Assembly (NCBI GenBank): GCA_004352715.1
Contig: SCFE01000096.1
Location: 405,088-457,226, forward strand
Direction of reading: 5' to 3'
Length of the DNA: 52,139 bases
Source of the DNA: Hofstenia miamia
Taxonomy: Eukaryota; Xenacoelomorpha; Acoela
Made by a program: the position numbers and the translations under genes. The notes under the pieces were generated by a model. That model did no database searches, was not told the DNA's origin, and was given only the letters and a program-made list of their open reading frames with translations. Of the stretch, positions 10,605 through 21,019 are shown piece after piece. Position 1 is the first letter of the stretch. The number at the start of each line of letters is the position of its first letter.

Positions 10605-13600
10605 GTACTAAGTAAACCATTAATCAATATTATCAACCTATTTAGAAAAAATCGAACAAGTGCCATTTATGTATCTTACATTGGACGTGCCTCCAATGCC
10701 GTTATATCGTGATGAGCTTGAACAAAATGTTATTCCACAAGTTCCTTTGGCCACATTACTGCAAAAGTTCAACGGCCAGCAGGAAAAGGTCTTATCTTTT
10801 TGGCATTTTATCCCACTCTCTTATTTTGTTTACTTATAATGGAGTAAAGTTTTCCCCAATGTAATATTTTTAGGAGTATAAGACGTATAAAGATTCTGTA
10901 GTGAAACGTTTTTTGTTAACTTACCTTCCTAAGTATCTTATCATTTATATCAAACGATTCCATAAAAACACATTCTTCGTTGAAAAGAACAAGACGATAG
11001 TAAATTTCTCTATCAAGTATGTATTATTTTGCAACTGTTTAATTCACTAGTATGATATTTATTAAAATCCTTCAAATCAGCATCCGAGTAAGATTTTTCA
11101 AAATTTAATCCTCGTGAAACTAGATGGATACAATGATTGCTTTTCTATTACATAACCCTATTGTTAAAAATTTTTCATTGTTCTCTAGCTCTATAATTAA
11201 GTTGTTTCATATAAAAGGCCTAGAAATGGGTTTTGAATTTGTTTTTTTCAATATAGGCAAGAGTTGTTGTCCTATTTTATCCTAATAATTTCGACTAAAC
11301 TTTGAATATTTCCATTGATTTTGGAGATTTCATCGTTTCTTTATGAATACATACGCAAAGATGTGGCAATATGCAAGTTAACAAATTTGCATGTAAATGC
11401 TTATCTCACCGAAGCATCTTGTATAAATTTAATGCTTGTACATTCATATTTTAAGTTGCATGCTCCTGAACTGAATTTTCTTTCGCGAAATTTTAGAAGA
11501 GGAAAACTAAATTTCATTTTCGTCATATACTTATATTTAGAAGTTTAGACATGTCTGAGTTTTTATCACAAGATCCTGAAGTTCAGAAAAACAATCCAAA
11601 TAGAGTTTACGATCTCTTAGCCAATGTTGTACACGAAGGAGAGCCTTCTGCTAATGAGGAAAAGCGCGGAAGCTATCGTATCCATAAATTGCACAAGGTA
11701 ATTCCGCACTATTCTATTTATTCATATATTAGTGTTTTTAATCAATTAATCGGTTATTTTCTTCATCAATCAAATGCAATGAAATTACAATTTTTTAATC
11801 TGTAAAATTTCTGTATATATTCTTTTGTTCATAAATTTACTTGCGAAACAGAGGCTATTAATCGATTGTAAAATCCTAATCGATCAACCCTCAGATTAGG
11901 TTTTTTGAAAACTTGAAACTTAAATTACTTTTCTGAATCTTAAATTCTTGTTACATGTTGTGGCAAATATCATGTTAGTCACTAGCACAATCAAAAATAA
12001 TCCCGATACATACATTCACTTACTTAAGCGCATGTGATAATTGGAAGTTTATTCATCGCTGAAACTTCCTCTCCGTATGTTATTACTGCTAGTTTCTAAT
12101 TACATTGTTTGTGCTTGTAATGAGACAATATTATTGCAATGCACATCATTCTTCACTTCATAAATACTCATGCAATCTAGGTATGATTTTAAACGTTAAC
12201 AAGGAGAGGAATATTGAATTTTGCAAATGCATATGTACATGTAAATAATATATTTGTCATTCAAAACAAAGATTTATTGTAAAATACCTATGCATTTACA
12301 TTTAGTAAAAACATAAAATATAATAAAACTGTCTCAAAGGCTATTTAAAAATTTCGAGCTCTTTTATGAGGTTTGGGAACAAAAATTTATATTTTTGAAA
12401 TATTTCGATAGATTGTTCAAACAAGTATTGACCATTGTGAATTGTATTGATTTCCAACAAGAACATTGTTTCTGGGAAGAATCATAGTATTTTTCGCAAA
12501 TATATATAATTCCCCCTTTCAATAAATAAAGCTATCCAATCACTATCATATACTATTTGAGAATTTACTGTTAATCTGCAATTTTTGAAATCAGAAAACA
12601 GTTTTTCATTGTCATAATGAACTGAATGGTTTTAAGAAAATCTGCTAACTTACGTAGTAAACTGCATGGGGGGGGGTTAATTGCTCCAATACACTAATTT
12701 CTGCATTTATGGAGGCATTACATTATTTGACCATCAACTTCAACGTTAGATTTAATTATTATTCTCTGGCCCAGTTAAAACTAACTCTTATATGGCAAGC
12801 AAATTTGGAAGTCGAGTATCTTCTGGAATGTCAACAGAAACTTTGTATCGTGACACACCGATTGCTCGATCCCTACAAAAACTCACTCCAGTGGCTCAAA
12901 TTAGAATTTTCCTTTTAAAATAAATAAGTAATGCATAAACGTTTTCTACTGACCTCATCAAATGTAGTGAGTGGCACAATTGATGCAGTGATTGTCTCTC
13001 GATTGATTAATGTTGGAAGAACTTCATATTATGCTGCATAATAATGAATAATTGAATTAATTCCCATTACAAATTTGTGAATTTGAAATGTTTTAAATAA
13101 TGTATAACAAGACTTAATAATGAATAATGCGATGATACTTGATAGCTTAAGTATCTTCTAGTAAAGATATCCAAGTATTCATCATTGTACCTGGGTTCTT
13201 CACCTGTTGGTCTAACATATTCAAGGTATATATGAACGAGATATTCTGCTACAAATAACGATGTTTGGAGCTCTTCTTAACTGAACTCCTCAATAAAATC
13301 ACAATCAATCATAAATGCTCATTTTCATTAAATTCATGTGAGCATGCTGCAGCTGAATTTAGGTCTGGGACAGCAAATCCAAATTTGTAAAATAATCTTA
13401 GTAAGCTAATTCATAATAAGCTGTCACAGATCTATTAAACAGAAAACCTTAAATCAAATTTTATTTAGCAGTAAAACAAAGCTTTATCGGTAATGTTGAT
13501 TAGTTTAACCATTTTTTATTTCTACAATGTTTGAATTAAAGGCTACTTGTTTAAGTGTAATTTGAAAGAGGGCCTACCGAGGAGAACATGTTTAAGTAGT

Positions 13601-16600
13601 ATTTCTTCAAGTGTGTACTTCATAATTTCAACGAATGTTGAGTCACTTTTGACATCTTTTTACTCAATGTCCAGAAGAATGACCCATATCTTTAACAACT
13701 TTGCTGCCTCAAATAAAAGTCGCAAACGTATATCATAAACAAACTGAAATAAATTACGATCTTCATCTTTAATATGTAGTCCTATCACACATATTCAAAT
13801 CAATTCGCCAATAATATTGGTTGTAACGAATCCTTTAAAGTTTAAATTTCATTGTTTAAGAAATGATGAATTAATGATAGGATGTGCTATTTGCTTCCAT
13901 CTAGTACATGAGTCTTTACTTGAGAATATTAAAGAATGTAGAAAAATCCCCAATAAATTGAGTTTTTTAATTCAGAGATGTTAGTTTCAAACAGCCATAA
14001 GCTTCCACTTAAAGATTTCAAAAATGACGAAATTCTCTGTTTCCCAATAGATGAAGGAAAACTACTGCCATGAGATTTCTTTTAGACGAAGACTTCACTC
14101 AAGTTCACTGTTACACTTAAGTAGTTTGATTATGTCATTCCATGTTATTAATATTTTCTTGTTTAGAGCAAAAAACAGCTAACTATTGAAAAATTGCCTT
14201 AGTTATAGGTATGAAATTCCATTTGTAAATTTATGCATTAAACAAGATTTTTAAACTCTTCGTAAATAAATATATCGAGATAAGTGGTAAAAATTATTTT
14301 GCTTGTTGCTTATTTCCGTCAATGCTAATGAGTTCAAACAAATTTTGCATTTTGAATGGTTTGCAAAGAATGCAAGTTTTAAAATGTGAAGCACGATGTC
14401 TGTAAGCTTCTCGAGAACTCGCATAAATTACACTGGTCTGCATTTGAGAAAAAATTTTTTGCTGATTGGATGAAAAGTATCAATTTCAGATAATTTCAGC
14501 GCGCTGATTTCAAAAATGCTATCAGCTTTCTTCTATCACGTCAATTTTTCTCAAAATGTGTTTCAGTTTTTAGTGTTAATGCGGCAAAAATGACTTAGTA
14601 CTGTATCTAAAATAAAGTATTTTTGCAATAAAAACATGAAGCAAACCAATAAAAACGTTAATAACAATGCGATACATAACAATCAGGAAGCATTGTTCTG
14701 CCAAACGTTAACAAGCTTCCTCTTTTTTTTACTTTCATGAGTGTTAGTAAGTCTCTCCATCTTTCATGAGGCACCAACAGGAAAGACATCAAAGATTTCT
14801 TGAAGCTCGGCTCCACGGAAAAGAAATAAATTCCTGTTGGAGGGTTGAGAATCAAGATGAAATTAGCAGCATTACAAGCACGATTGAAAAACGAGTGAAG
14901 CGTGCAAAGTTTCCTGGAGAAAGTGGCAACACAGCAATTGAAGTGGGAATTAGAGAACTTAAAGCAATCAAAGGATCAAGACCAATTTGCGATGGAGCAA
15001 GCGATTGAACAGTAGGAGATCGCAGACAGGGAACTAAAGTGACAGCGGGAGAGTGGAGAATTTGCGAAGAGCGTCTTTGTATGCAATAGAGAGATCCATT
15101 TGAAGGCAGGCTTCTGGAACGAGAAGTCCACAAACAGTGAGAAGCATAGAGAAGAATGGCGCCAGGAATGGACTTGAACAAAGAGGGTTTCACAGCAGCC
15201 GTGGAATTAAAGGGAACATTGCGGAAAAGGGCAAGTGAAGGCGTAAGGACACATGACCATACCAATTTAAGTTAGCAGCAAGTTGAACTAGACACAACTT
15301 GACAGAAGGCCATCCAACCATTTTTTTCATCGTTTTGCATTGTTTCAGTGAAACCCTGATCTTTCATCAGTTGTCTAATGTTTGGTCCATCAAATATACC
15401 GCCTTTTATCTTTTCTTGGCTCAGCGAAGGAAATTTCTGGCTAATATAGTTGAAGTATTCCCCATCTTTGTTGAGGTTTTTTACGTCCTGCTTAATTGAA
15501 TCCAGTTTAATGTGCAGTGGGGGCAGTAACATATTGTGAGGAGTCATGAGAGGTTCGTTGAGAATATTCTTTTCACCAATAGTGAAATGTTTCCTCTCTG
15601 GCCACTGATCACGTACGCAGTGTTCCTGGCCCTACTGTCCCATAGACGAAGAAAACATGCGTACTTAGTGTAGCCCCTTGTTGACCAATCAGCATAGAGA
15701 GAACTTTCAATTCACTACATACAAGCCACTTGTGATTATCGTAGTTTATTTTTTTGTCAATAACATTTTCATATTTTCACAGGTTCCTTAAGGAGAACAG
15801 AATGACCGATTGGTATTGGGGCATATCTATTTCCATTATGCAGCTGCACACACTAAGCTGGCCTAGCAACTGTTTATGAAAAGTCGTCATTCCGTTGGGT
15901 CATGTGAACAACCCATTGCTAGCAGTAAACCATCGATATCGTGGCAAAACAGAAGTGTTTCTTCCATTCTGAAATATGGAAGCAAATCTTTCTCCCTTCG
16001 CCTGTAGAATGAATATGTTGTTCCAGGAGCTAGAAGATTGTTATGCTGTAGCCTGGATCTCAGAAGTTCTGTAGCTTTTTTCGGCAAGTCCAGATCTCGT
16101 ACCAGGTCAGTCAAATAATCTTGTGTGATCAGTACTGGTGACTTGTCTTCACTCAATCGCTCAAAAATATCACTGTCTTCTGTTGAGCAACTATCTGACT
16201 CTTCAAGCGATTCTGGTAATCCAGTAAAGACATTTACAGGTACATCAGCGGAATGAGGTACATGTCTTATTGCTGACGGCATGTTGGGGTAGTTGATATT
16301 ACCTTTGGTTTTAGAACTAAAGCCAGCAACATTTGTTCCGCAAAAGTAGCAGTCGTTTAAGTGATCTGCTTGCTCCCTCCATACCATTGGGAAACGAAAA
16401 ACCAAGCTTTTCGATTACCATTGGTCCACTGCCTCAAGTTTTCACCGCATGTCCTGCATACGTTGTGAGGAGCCCAATTCTTGTCATGGTCACCCAAGTT
16501 TATTCAAAAGTATGCCCAATACGTTTTTTTCGCGAAGTCTGTAATGCCCTGCCTTTGCTTAGGAACAGTAAGGGACCCACAAATATAGCAGAAGATGTCT

Positions 16601-19600
16601 GGATGTAGTTTACACTTTCTCCGTGCAGTAGAACTACTAGCCATTGATATCCGAGAGATAGATAACAGAAGAAAATACGTTATATCACAAAAATCACGTG
16701 GAACTTAAGTTCCCGCAATTATTAGCACCGTCAGACGCTTGACTAATATTTCGGCCAATGAGAGTGTTATCAATGTTCTTTTAGTGTTCGAGACAAGAGT
16801 AAAAACTGATAATCATGGATTAAGAACACTTCGTTAAGATGTGTATAAGAGACGACTGAACCACATATTTAAACTGTTGTCTATGCCAAGTGTGCCAAGT
16901 AACCATATCCATTTGGAGCCACCATATGGAAACCATCGCTATTCGCGTTCGCTATGTAAATACAGATAACAAATTTTTTACCACAATCACGTGCGTCACT
17001 GAAATAAGAACACTTCTGAAAAAAAACAATTTCAACGTATTCAATTTAATTTCAACGTATTAAATGAATTATTAATACTTCGTAATGGCTCCGCTAGCAG
17101 TTATGCATTAAAAAATGCGGTTTGGCATGGTAGTGCACATATTAAAAAGAGTTCGCTCATGGATTGTATCAAACTGTCGCCCCTCAACATAGACAGCCCT
17201 TACTAGTTGCCCCCAAACATTCTCCATTGGATTAAGATCTGGCGATCATGACGGCCAGTCTAGGGTGTCAATATTGTTGTCGCGGAGCCACGCCAAAGTA
17301 GACCTGGAGACATGGATAGGGGCGTTGTCTTGCTGGGAGGCATCTCCCCGGCCGATAAATGGGAGCAAATGCTGCTAGAGACAGGTCTGGTACGTTTGTG
17401 AGTTGATAGTTCCATTCAATAAGCAAAGGTTTGTTTGTTTTCTAGCACAAAATGACGCCCACACCATTACGCCGCCCCTCCCCCATCGCCCTCCGATATG
17501 TCACAAGAGGTTCTTTCCTTAAATCATGCCAATAATAGGGAACACAATCCGTACCATCCACATTGAACTTCTTTTCATCAGAAAACCACACCTTTGTCCA
17601 ATCTTGGGCCATGTTGACACGACAAAACGCCAGACGTGTTTCTTTGTGAATGCTGGTTAATGGTGGCTGTTTAAGCCCATGCTACACGAACAACTTTTGT
17701 CGCCGATTTTTGTCGTCTGAACGAACAACTTTTGACGCCAACTCTTGTTGTTGATTTGGTATGCTACACGAACAACTTCAGTCATTTAATTAGTTTTGGA
17801 TAAAAGTTGGGGAGGGGATGCTACACGAACGATTTTTGTTGGCGACAAAAGTTGTTCGTGTAGCATTGGCTTTAGCCATCTTCTGTCGAACGATATTGTT
17901 CTTCTTGAGTGTCCGCTGGATAGTACTGATGGAGGCGTTCAAGTTCAGCTGTGTCTTCCACGTCCTTGACGATTTTGGAGTGTTGCAGGCCGTTCCTGAT
18001 CAACAATCTTGGCACTCTTGGAGTCAGGGCCGGGGCGTTACCTCTGTACTTTTTGCCGTAATTATCTCCATTTTCTATATAGGTTGTAATACAACACACC
18101 GACCGATGAATTTTGCGTCAAAGCGTTCGCGTTCACTTAAATTGGAAAGTCTACCCATTAGCGAAACACGGCAAGAAGTGATCAAAACTCGACGCCACGC
18201 GAGAGTGCACACCAATTAGTTGTTTGGATGGCACGTACATGATCACAACGTCGATGCATGGCCAACGTATCGCGTTGGGATTGTCATAACGACCTTTAAA
18301 TCCTCTGTACTTATTTCAGTGACGACGCGATTATCGTAAAAAATTTGTTATCTGTATTTACATAGCTAACGCGAATAGCCATGGTTTCCATATGGTGGCA
18401 CACTTAGCATAGACAACAATTTAAATATGTGGTTCAGTCAAATAGTTTGCACACTATAACGAAGTGTTCTTAATCCATGACAAACAGTGTATATATATAT
18501 AAAGAATGTGGTTCTGTACACAATTCGTTTTATTAGTAGGAAGTAGGCCTACAAAGAAAGTCTAGTTGTCAATCTTTTGTTGGAATGAAAATGGTAAGCA
18601 CGATTATATTGTTTTCAAGCTTTTGCTAAAAACTGGCTTCACTTGCCAAAATGCCTTCTGTCAACACAATAGAATAGACCTAAGTGTTGCACAGCATGTC
18701 CAATAATCAAGCTTTATGCTTGGAACTTAACAGAAGCATCAGCTTAAGGCTTTCATTGCATGGTCAAACTGCACACATTTTGTGATTAAACTTGACGTGA
18801 TAGGCAAAAACTAACAGCATTTTTGGAAACAGTGCCCCCAAATTATCCCAAAACAGCATTTAGTTTTTATTCAGTAAAATTCGTGCATACCGCTGTTATT
18901 AATACCATGGTTGCATTTGAAAATTGCAATTTTAACCCAGCACAAATTGTATGAGTGAGAGGGCAAATGAAAAACTCTTACTTCATAACCCTGTCCAAAC
19001 TTTTACTAATTGCGTCTTGTTCCTGAGAAGTTTCAGAATTCGTTTAGACTACTAACGCCAAGAAAAGCATTTCATTTGTTGCACTTTGCAAGAATCCAAT
19101 GGTTCTTAGCTGGTAGAAGACTTCAGTTACCTGTGTTTAACGAATGCACAGCTGAACATTACACATTTGAAAAATGCTTAGTAGTTTACCTGGGTTTTCT
19201 TTGCCTATACTTTAATTGTGTGATAACCCATGGACAAATGTTGAAAATTTGATAGAAAAAGGAAAAATAGTAGCTCCTGCGTTAAAAAACCAACCTACTC
19301 AAGCGCACGTTAACATGGTTCCTGTTAAAACTATTCTGCAATTTTGAAACAAAATTGTCCATGTGCTCGCATACTTATTCCAACAATTTCATTTATTCTT
19401 ACAAATAATATCGATGAGTATTATGTAATTCTTTGTTCCAAATTAATTTTTAGCTGTTATTTATAGCTAAAGTGTTGTGATACATATTTTAACATACTGG
19501 AGTTAAAATTATTACATGTAAACTCCTTCCAAATAAAATGAATAACCGTTTTCCTTGTGAAGCTGGAATGAGCAATCAGGAATTTTATTGCCTCTTAATA

Positions 19601-19808
19601 ATCATAGTACTATTGTTGTTGTAGTACATGTAGTTACTCCAAGTTTATTTTAATATGATATGCAGAGTCAATCCATTTTATGGTTTATGAAATTTTCATT
19701 GCTTTGAATTTTTCATTTTAGGGGACTGGAAAATGGTTTGAAATCCAAGATCTCCATGTTTCTGAAATTCTGCCTCAGATAATTACTTTGTCGCAAGCAT
19801 ATATTCAA
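10556..19808 (+). CDS. USP39: USP39 / Sad1 (tri-snRNP-associated protein 2), 3' part in five exons
   Basis: Codes for the C-terminal half of USP39, the catalytically dead ubiquitin-protease-fold subunit of the U4/U6.U5 tri-snRNP, a nuclear pre-mRNA splicing factor. Five GT-AG exons join in consistent phase over 193 codons: VPAEERLKLY; FMYLTLDVPPMPLYRDELEQ; IPQVPLATLLQKFNG; YLIIYIKRFHKNTFFVEKN; VYDLLANVVHEGEPS; GSYRIHKLHK; GTGKWFEIQDL; ILPQIITLSQAYIQ. In active USP enzymes the GSY position is GHY with the catalytic His; here, as in USP39 of other animals, it is Ser, so the copy is a conserved pseudo-enzyme. Upstream exons (zinc-finger UBP and the first half of the USP fold) were not found; they may be in the gaps or left of the window. 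The short last exon (IWK-type tail) was also not found. Because the reading frame is clean and splice sites intact, this looks like a functional gene. Confidence 0.9.
10646..10788 (+). CDS. USP39: USP39 exon (FMYLTLDVPP ... KFNGQQEK)
   Basis: Acceptor TATTTAG, donor GAAAAG|GTCTTA. 143 bp; with the carried base it gives 48 codons and ends in phase 0. Carries the strongly conserved block FMYLTLDVPPMPLYRDELEQ and IPQVPLATLLQKFNG. The intron before it is only 41 bp. Confidence 0.92.
10874..11016 (+). CDS. USP39: USP39 exon (EYKTYKDSVVKRF ... IVNFSIK)
   Basis: Acceptor TTTTTAG, donor ATCAA|GTATGT. 143 bp, phase 0 in, phase 2 out. Encodes LPKYLIIYIKRFHKNTFFVE, the core strand of the USP fold with the IKRF motif. 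Confidence 0.92.
11541..11697 (+). CDS. USP39: USP39 exon (LDMSEFLSQDP ... RIHKLHK)
   Basis: Acceptor TTATATTTAG before 11541 (chosen over the TAG at 11547-11549 because only this one keeps phase), donor CACAAG|GTAATT. 157 bp. Encodes NRVYDLLANVVHEGEP and GSYRIHKLHK. Ser replaces the catalytic His of active USPs. An insertion SANEEKR lies just before GSY, longer than I recall for vertebrate USP39. Confidence 0.9.
11698..14657. other. USP39 last-intron DNA, no gene seen
   Basis: Start of an 8,024-bp intron. Mostly AT-rich with a run of Gs at about 12668-12677. Open frames at 12709-12918 and 13547-13738 resemble nothing known. Confidence 0.5.
14658..15271. other. GC-richer patch, unidentified transposon remnant
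   Basis: Base composition is clearly richer in G+C than the neighbours, and the plus strand is purine-rich with Glu/Arg/Lys-rich frames (RHQQERHQRFLEARLHGKE; KHREEWRQEW in another frame) broken by stops, as in coiled-coil proteins of mobile elements. It abuts the pseudogene at 15272-16644, which is on the other strand. No family assigned. Confidence 0.4.
15272..16644 (-). pseudogene. Broken copy of a large transposon-like gene family of unknown function
   Basis: Minus-strand pseudogene of a multicopy family seen as uncharacterised proteins in many arthropod and cnidarian genomes (recognised from memory, not from a search). In order from 16644: MASSSTARRKCKLHPDIFCY with a Cys-rich head (CYICGSLTVPKQRQG, later NVCRTCGENLRQWTNG); VWREQADHLNDCYFC, a second Cys pair; an acidic Ser/Glu linker (SLEESDSCSTEDSDIFERL); LLAPGTTYSFYRRREKDLL; a degraded middle (LHNGNRYAPIPIGHSVLL; CFLRLWDSR); and LLPPLHIKLDSIKQDVKNL with FDGPNIRQLMKDQGF near the end. 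At least one stop (about 16510), one shift near 16400 and several shifts at 15550-15890 break it. The two Cys clusters suggest zinc binding. It sits in the last USP39 intron, opposite strand. Confidence 0.7.
16814..17008 (+). repeat. Left terminal inverted repeat of the Tc1-like element
   Basis: Pairs with 18310-18479. Contains ACCACATATTTAAACTGTTG and CCATATGGAAACCAT; the extra stretch relative to the right copy is around 16902-16925. Confidence 0.85.
17108..18158 (-). pseudogene. Tc1-like DD34E transposase, interrupted
   Basis: Minus-strand cut-and-paste transposase. It starts MGRLSNLSERERFDAKF at 18158, but the helix-turn-helix region is mostly deleted. Next come LTPRVPRLLIRNGLQHSKIV, one single-base frameshift near 17943, QRTLKKNNIVRQKMAK, the MITE insertion, then LTSIHKETRLAFCRVNMAQ, WTKVWFSDEKKFNVDG (first Asp), SQQDNAPIHVSRS (second Asp) and SPDLNPMENVWGQL (Glu). 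There are 34 residues between second Asp and Glu, so the full DD34E triad is kept. One TGA lies just before SPDLNP, in a CGA-to-TGA context. The copy is therefore fairly young but dead. Confidence 0.85.
17674..17871. mobile_element. 198-bp Harbinger-type MITE nested in the Tc1 transposase
   Basis: Terminal inverted repeats of about 30 bases with one mismatch (AGCCCATGCTACACGAACAA at the left, inverted copy at 17841-17871). A TTA lies directly on each side (17671-17673 and 17872-17874), the 3-bp target duplication typical of PIF/Harbinger. Removing the MITE and one TTA restores the Tc1 reading frame (QKMAK into QPPLTSIHK), which confirms the exact boundaries. Confidence 0.88.
18310..18479 (-). 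repeat. Right terminal inverted repeat of the Tc1-like element
   Basis: Inverted partner of 16814-17008; 170 bp, ending in TTCTTAATCCATG. Confidence 0.85.
18480..19721. other. USP39 last-intron DNA, no gene seen
   Basis: AT-rich. The open frame at 19010-19252 has no recognisable domain. Ends at the acceptor of the exon at 19722. Confidence 0.5.
19722..19808 (+). CDS. USP39: USP39 exon (GTGKWFEIQDL ... AYIQ)
   Basis: Acceptor CATTTTAG before 19722, donor ATTCAA|GTAGGT after 19808. 87 bp, 29 codons, phase 0 on both sides. Encodes GTGKWFEIQDLHVSEILPQI and TLSQAYIQ, the C-terminal end of the fold. If not spliced, the frame would add only V G N Y E L F R and stop, so either a small terminal exon lies further on or this copy ends here. 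Confidence 0.88.
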
Positions 19809-20768
19809 GTAGGTAATTATGAACTTTTTCGTTAATAATGTGATTGTTTTAGATTTACGAAAGAAGAGACAAGTGATTATTGTTCAAAACATAATGTTGG
19901 GAGACTTAGTTTCTAAAAATTGTTCAGTCTTTGTTTGGAAATATAATATTTAATAATGATTTTTACCGAAAATAGGTTATTGCTGACGTTAAATATGTCT
20001 AATTTCGCAAATGTCAAATCGGGCAGTCAGTCAGACGTTATAACTGTAAATATTTACTCTAATATCTGATTATTTCAAGTCAAATACACTGTCAATTAAC
20101 AAATGCTAGTCTTTTATTCGAACTAGAATTCTGTATTCTTCGCACTGTTTTTCAGCTTTGGTCATTAATAAATTTGAAATATTTTAGAAAAAACCAACAA
20201 TTTTTCGATGTTACAGTAGAGAAGGGGAATCTGAGAAACTGATACAGCTTAAGTCTTTTAAATGAATTATTAAAAATGAAATTAGTCAAATGAGATTAGA
20301 AGGCCATTGGAGCCATGATGATTAAAATCAGAAAGAACACTTTGTTTAAGGGGATGGAAATGGGTCAGATGTTATTGCCCCAAACCAAACATATTTATTT
20401 AAATAATGTGTTTCCACGGAAGTTGTTAGCTTTTTAAGTAACGCATTTTTTGAATTTTATTGTTAAATTGAGAATGCATTTGAAAGATTTCAAAGTTATA
20501 TTCAGATAGTAATCAAGAATGAAACGAACGACTTTCTTAAATTCATTTACTGGTCTTCAATATTATATAAATGATTTAAATATTAACAGTCAAAGCAAAT
20601 TTGACTAATAGTTTTATTGCAAATATTAAGGAAAATTTCTTAGCTTACTTTATAGACGGAAAAAAGAGATTTTTTGCACTCTTCCATTAAGGCAAATTTT
20701 CTTACAATTATATATCCGTGATTCAGATTAAGTCTTTATATTGTTAAATATTGCACGTTAGCAGGTGG
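19809..20768. other. AT-rich DNA downstream of USP39 exon, no gene seen
   Basis: I searched for the expected short terminal USP39 exon and found no convincing one. Confidence 0.45.
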
Positions 20769-21019
20769 TCTGATATGAAAAAAATGTAATAAAAATGTCA
20801 TGTGTATTCATACTTGAGATGTCAGTAATAATATAATAAATCAAAGATGACTTAATAAAGTTGATTTGTGTTAGTACAGTATATTTTTATTGAGAACTTC
20901 CATATTAAAGATAACAATTAAATCATTCATTTTATTTTTTCTATTTCACAAATTTGGTTATAATTACCCAAAGGGGAATCAGAAAATGCTTCGTCTTATA
21001 ATTATTTTTGTTTTGAATT
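20769..21019 (+). repeat. 251-bp direct repeat, copy 1
   Basis: Identical over its whole length to 22169-22419, by eye. Copy 1 sits immediately upstream of the LINE remnant that begins about 21018. Confidence 0.9.

Larger units (their letters stand above)
16814..18479 (-). mobile_element. Tc1-like element (DD34E) with long terminal inverted repeats
   Basis: Bounded by inverted repeats of about 195 bp (16814-17008) and 170 bp (18310-18479). The outermost 23 bases (starting CATGGATTAAGAACACTTCG) match perfectly in inverse orientation, and the innermost shared block is GTCACTGAAATAAG. The left repeat has an extra segment of about 25 bases. The transposase lies on the minus strand between them and is interrupted by a Harbinger-type MITE (17674-17871). 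Inserted in the last USP39 intron. Confidence 0.85.

Noticed and set aside
14852-15265. 137-codon minus-strand open frame
   Set aside because: It lies over the purine-rich plus-strand frames and has the Ser/Leu/Pro-rich look of an antisense shadow.
17872-18219. Plus-strand open frame of 133 codons beside the MITE
   Set aside because: It overlaps the minus-strand Tc1 transposase, which has the recognisable motifs.
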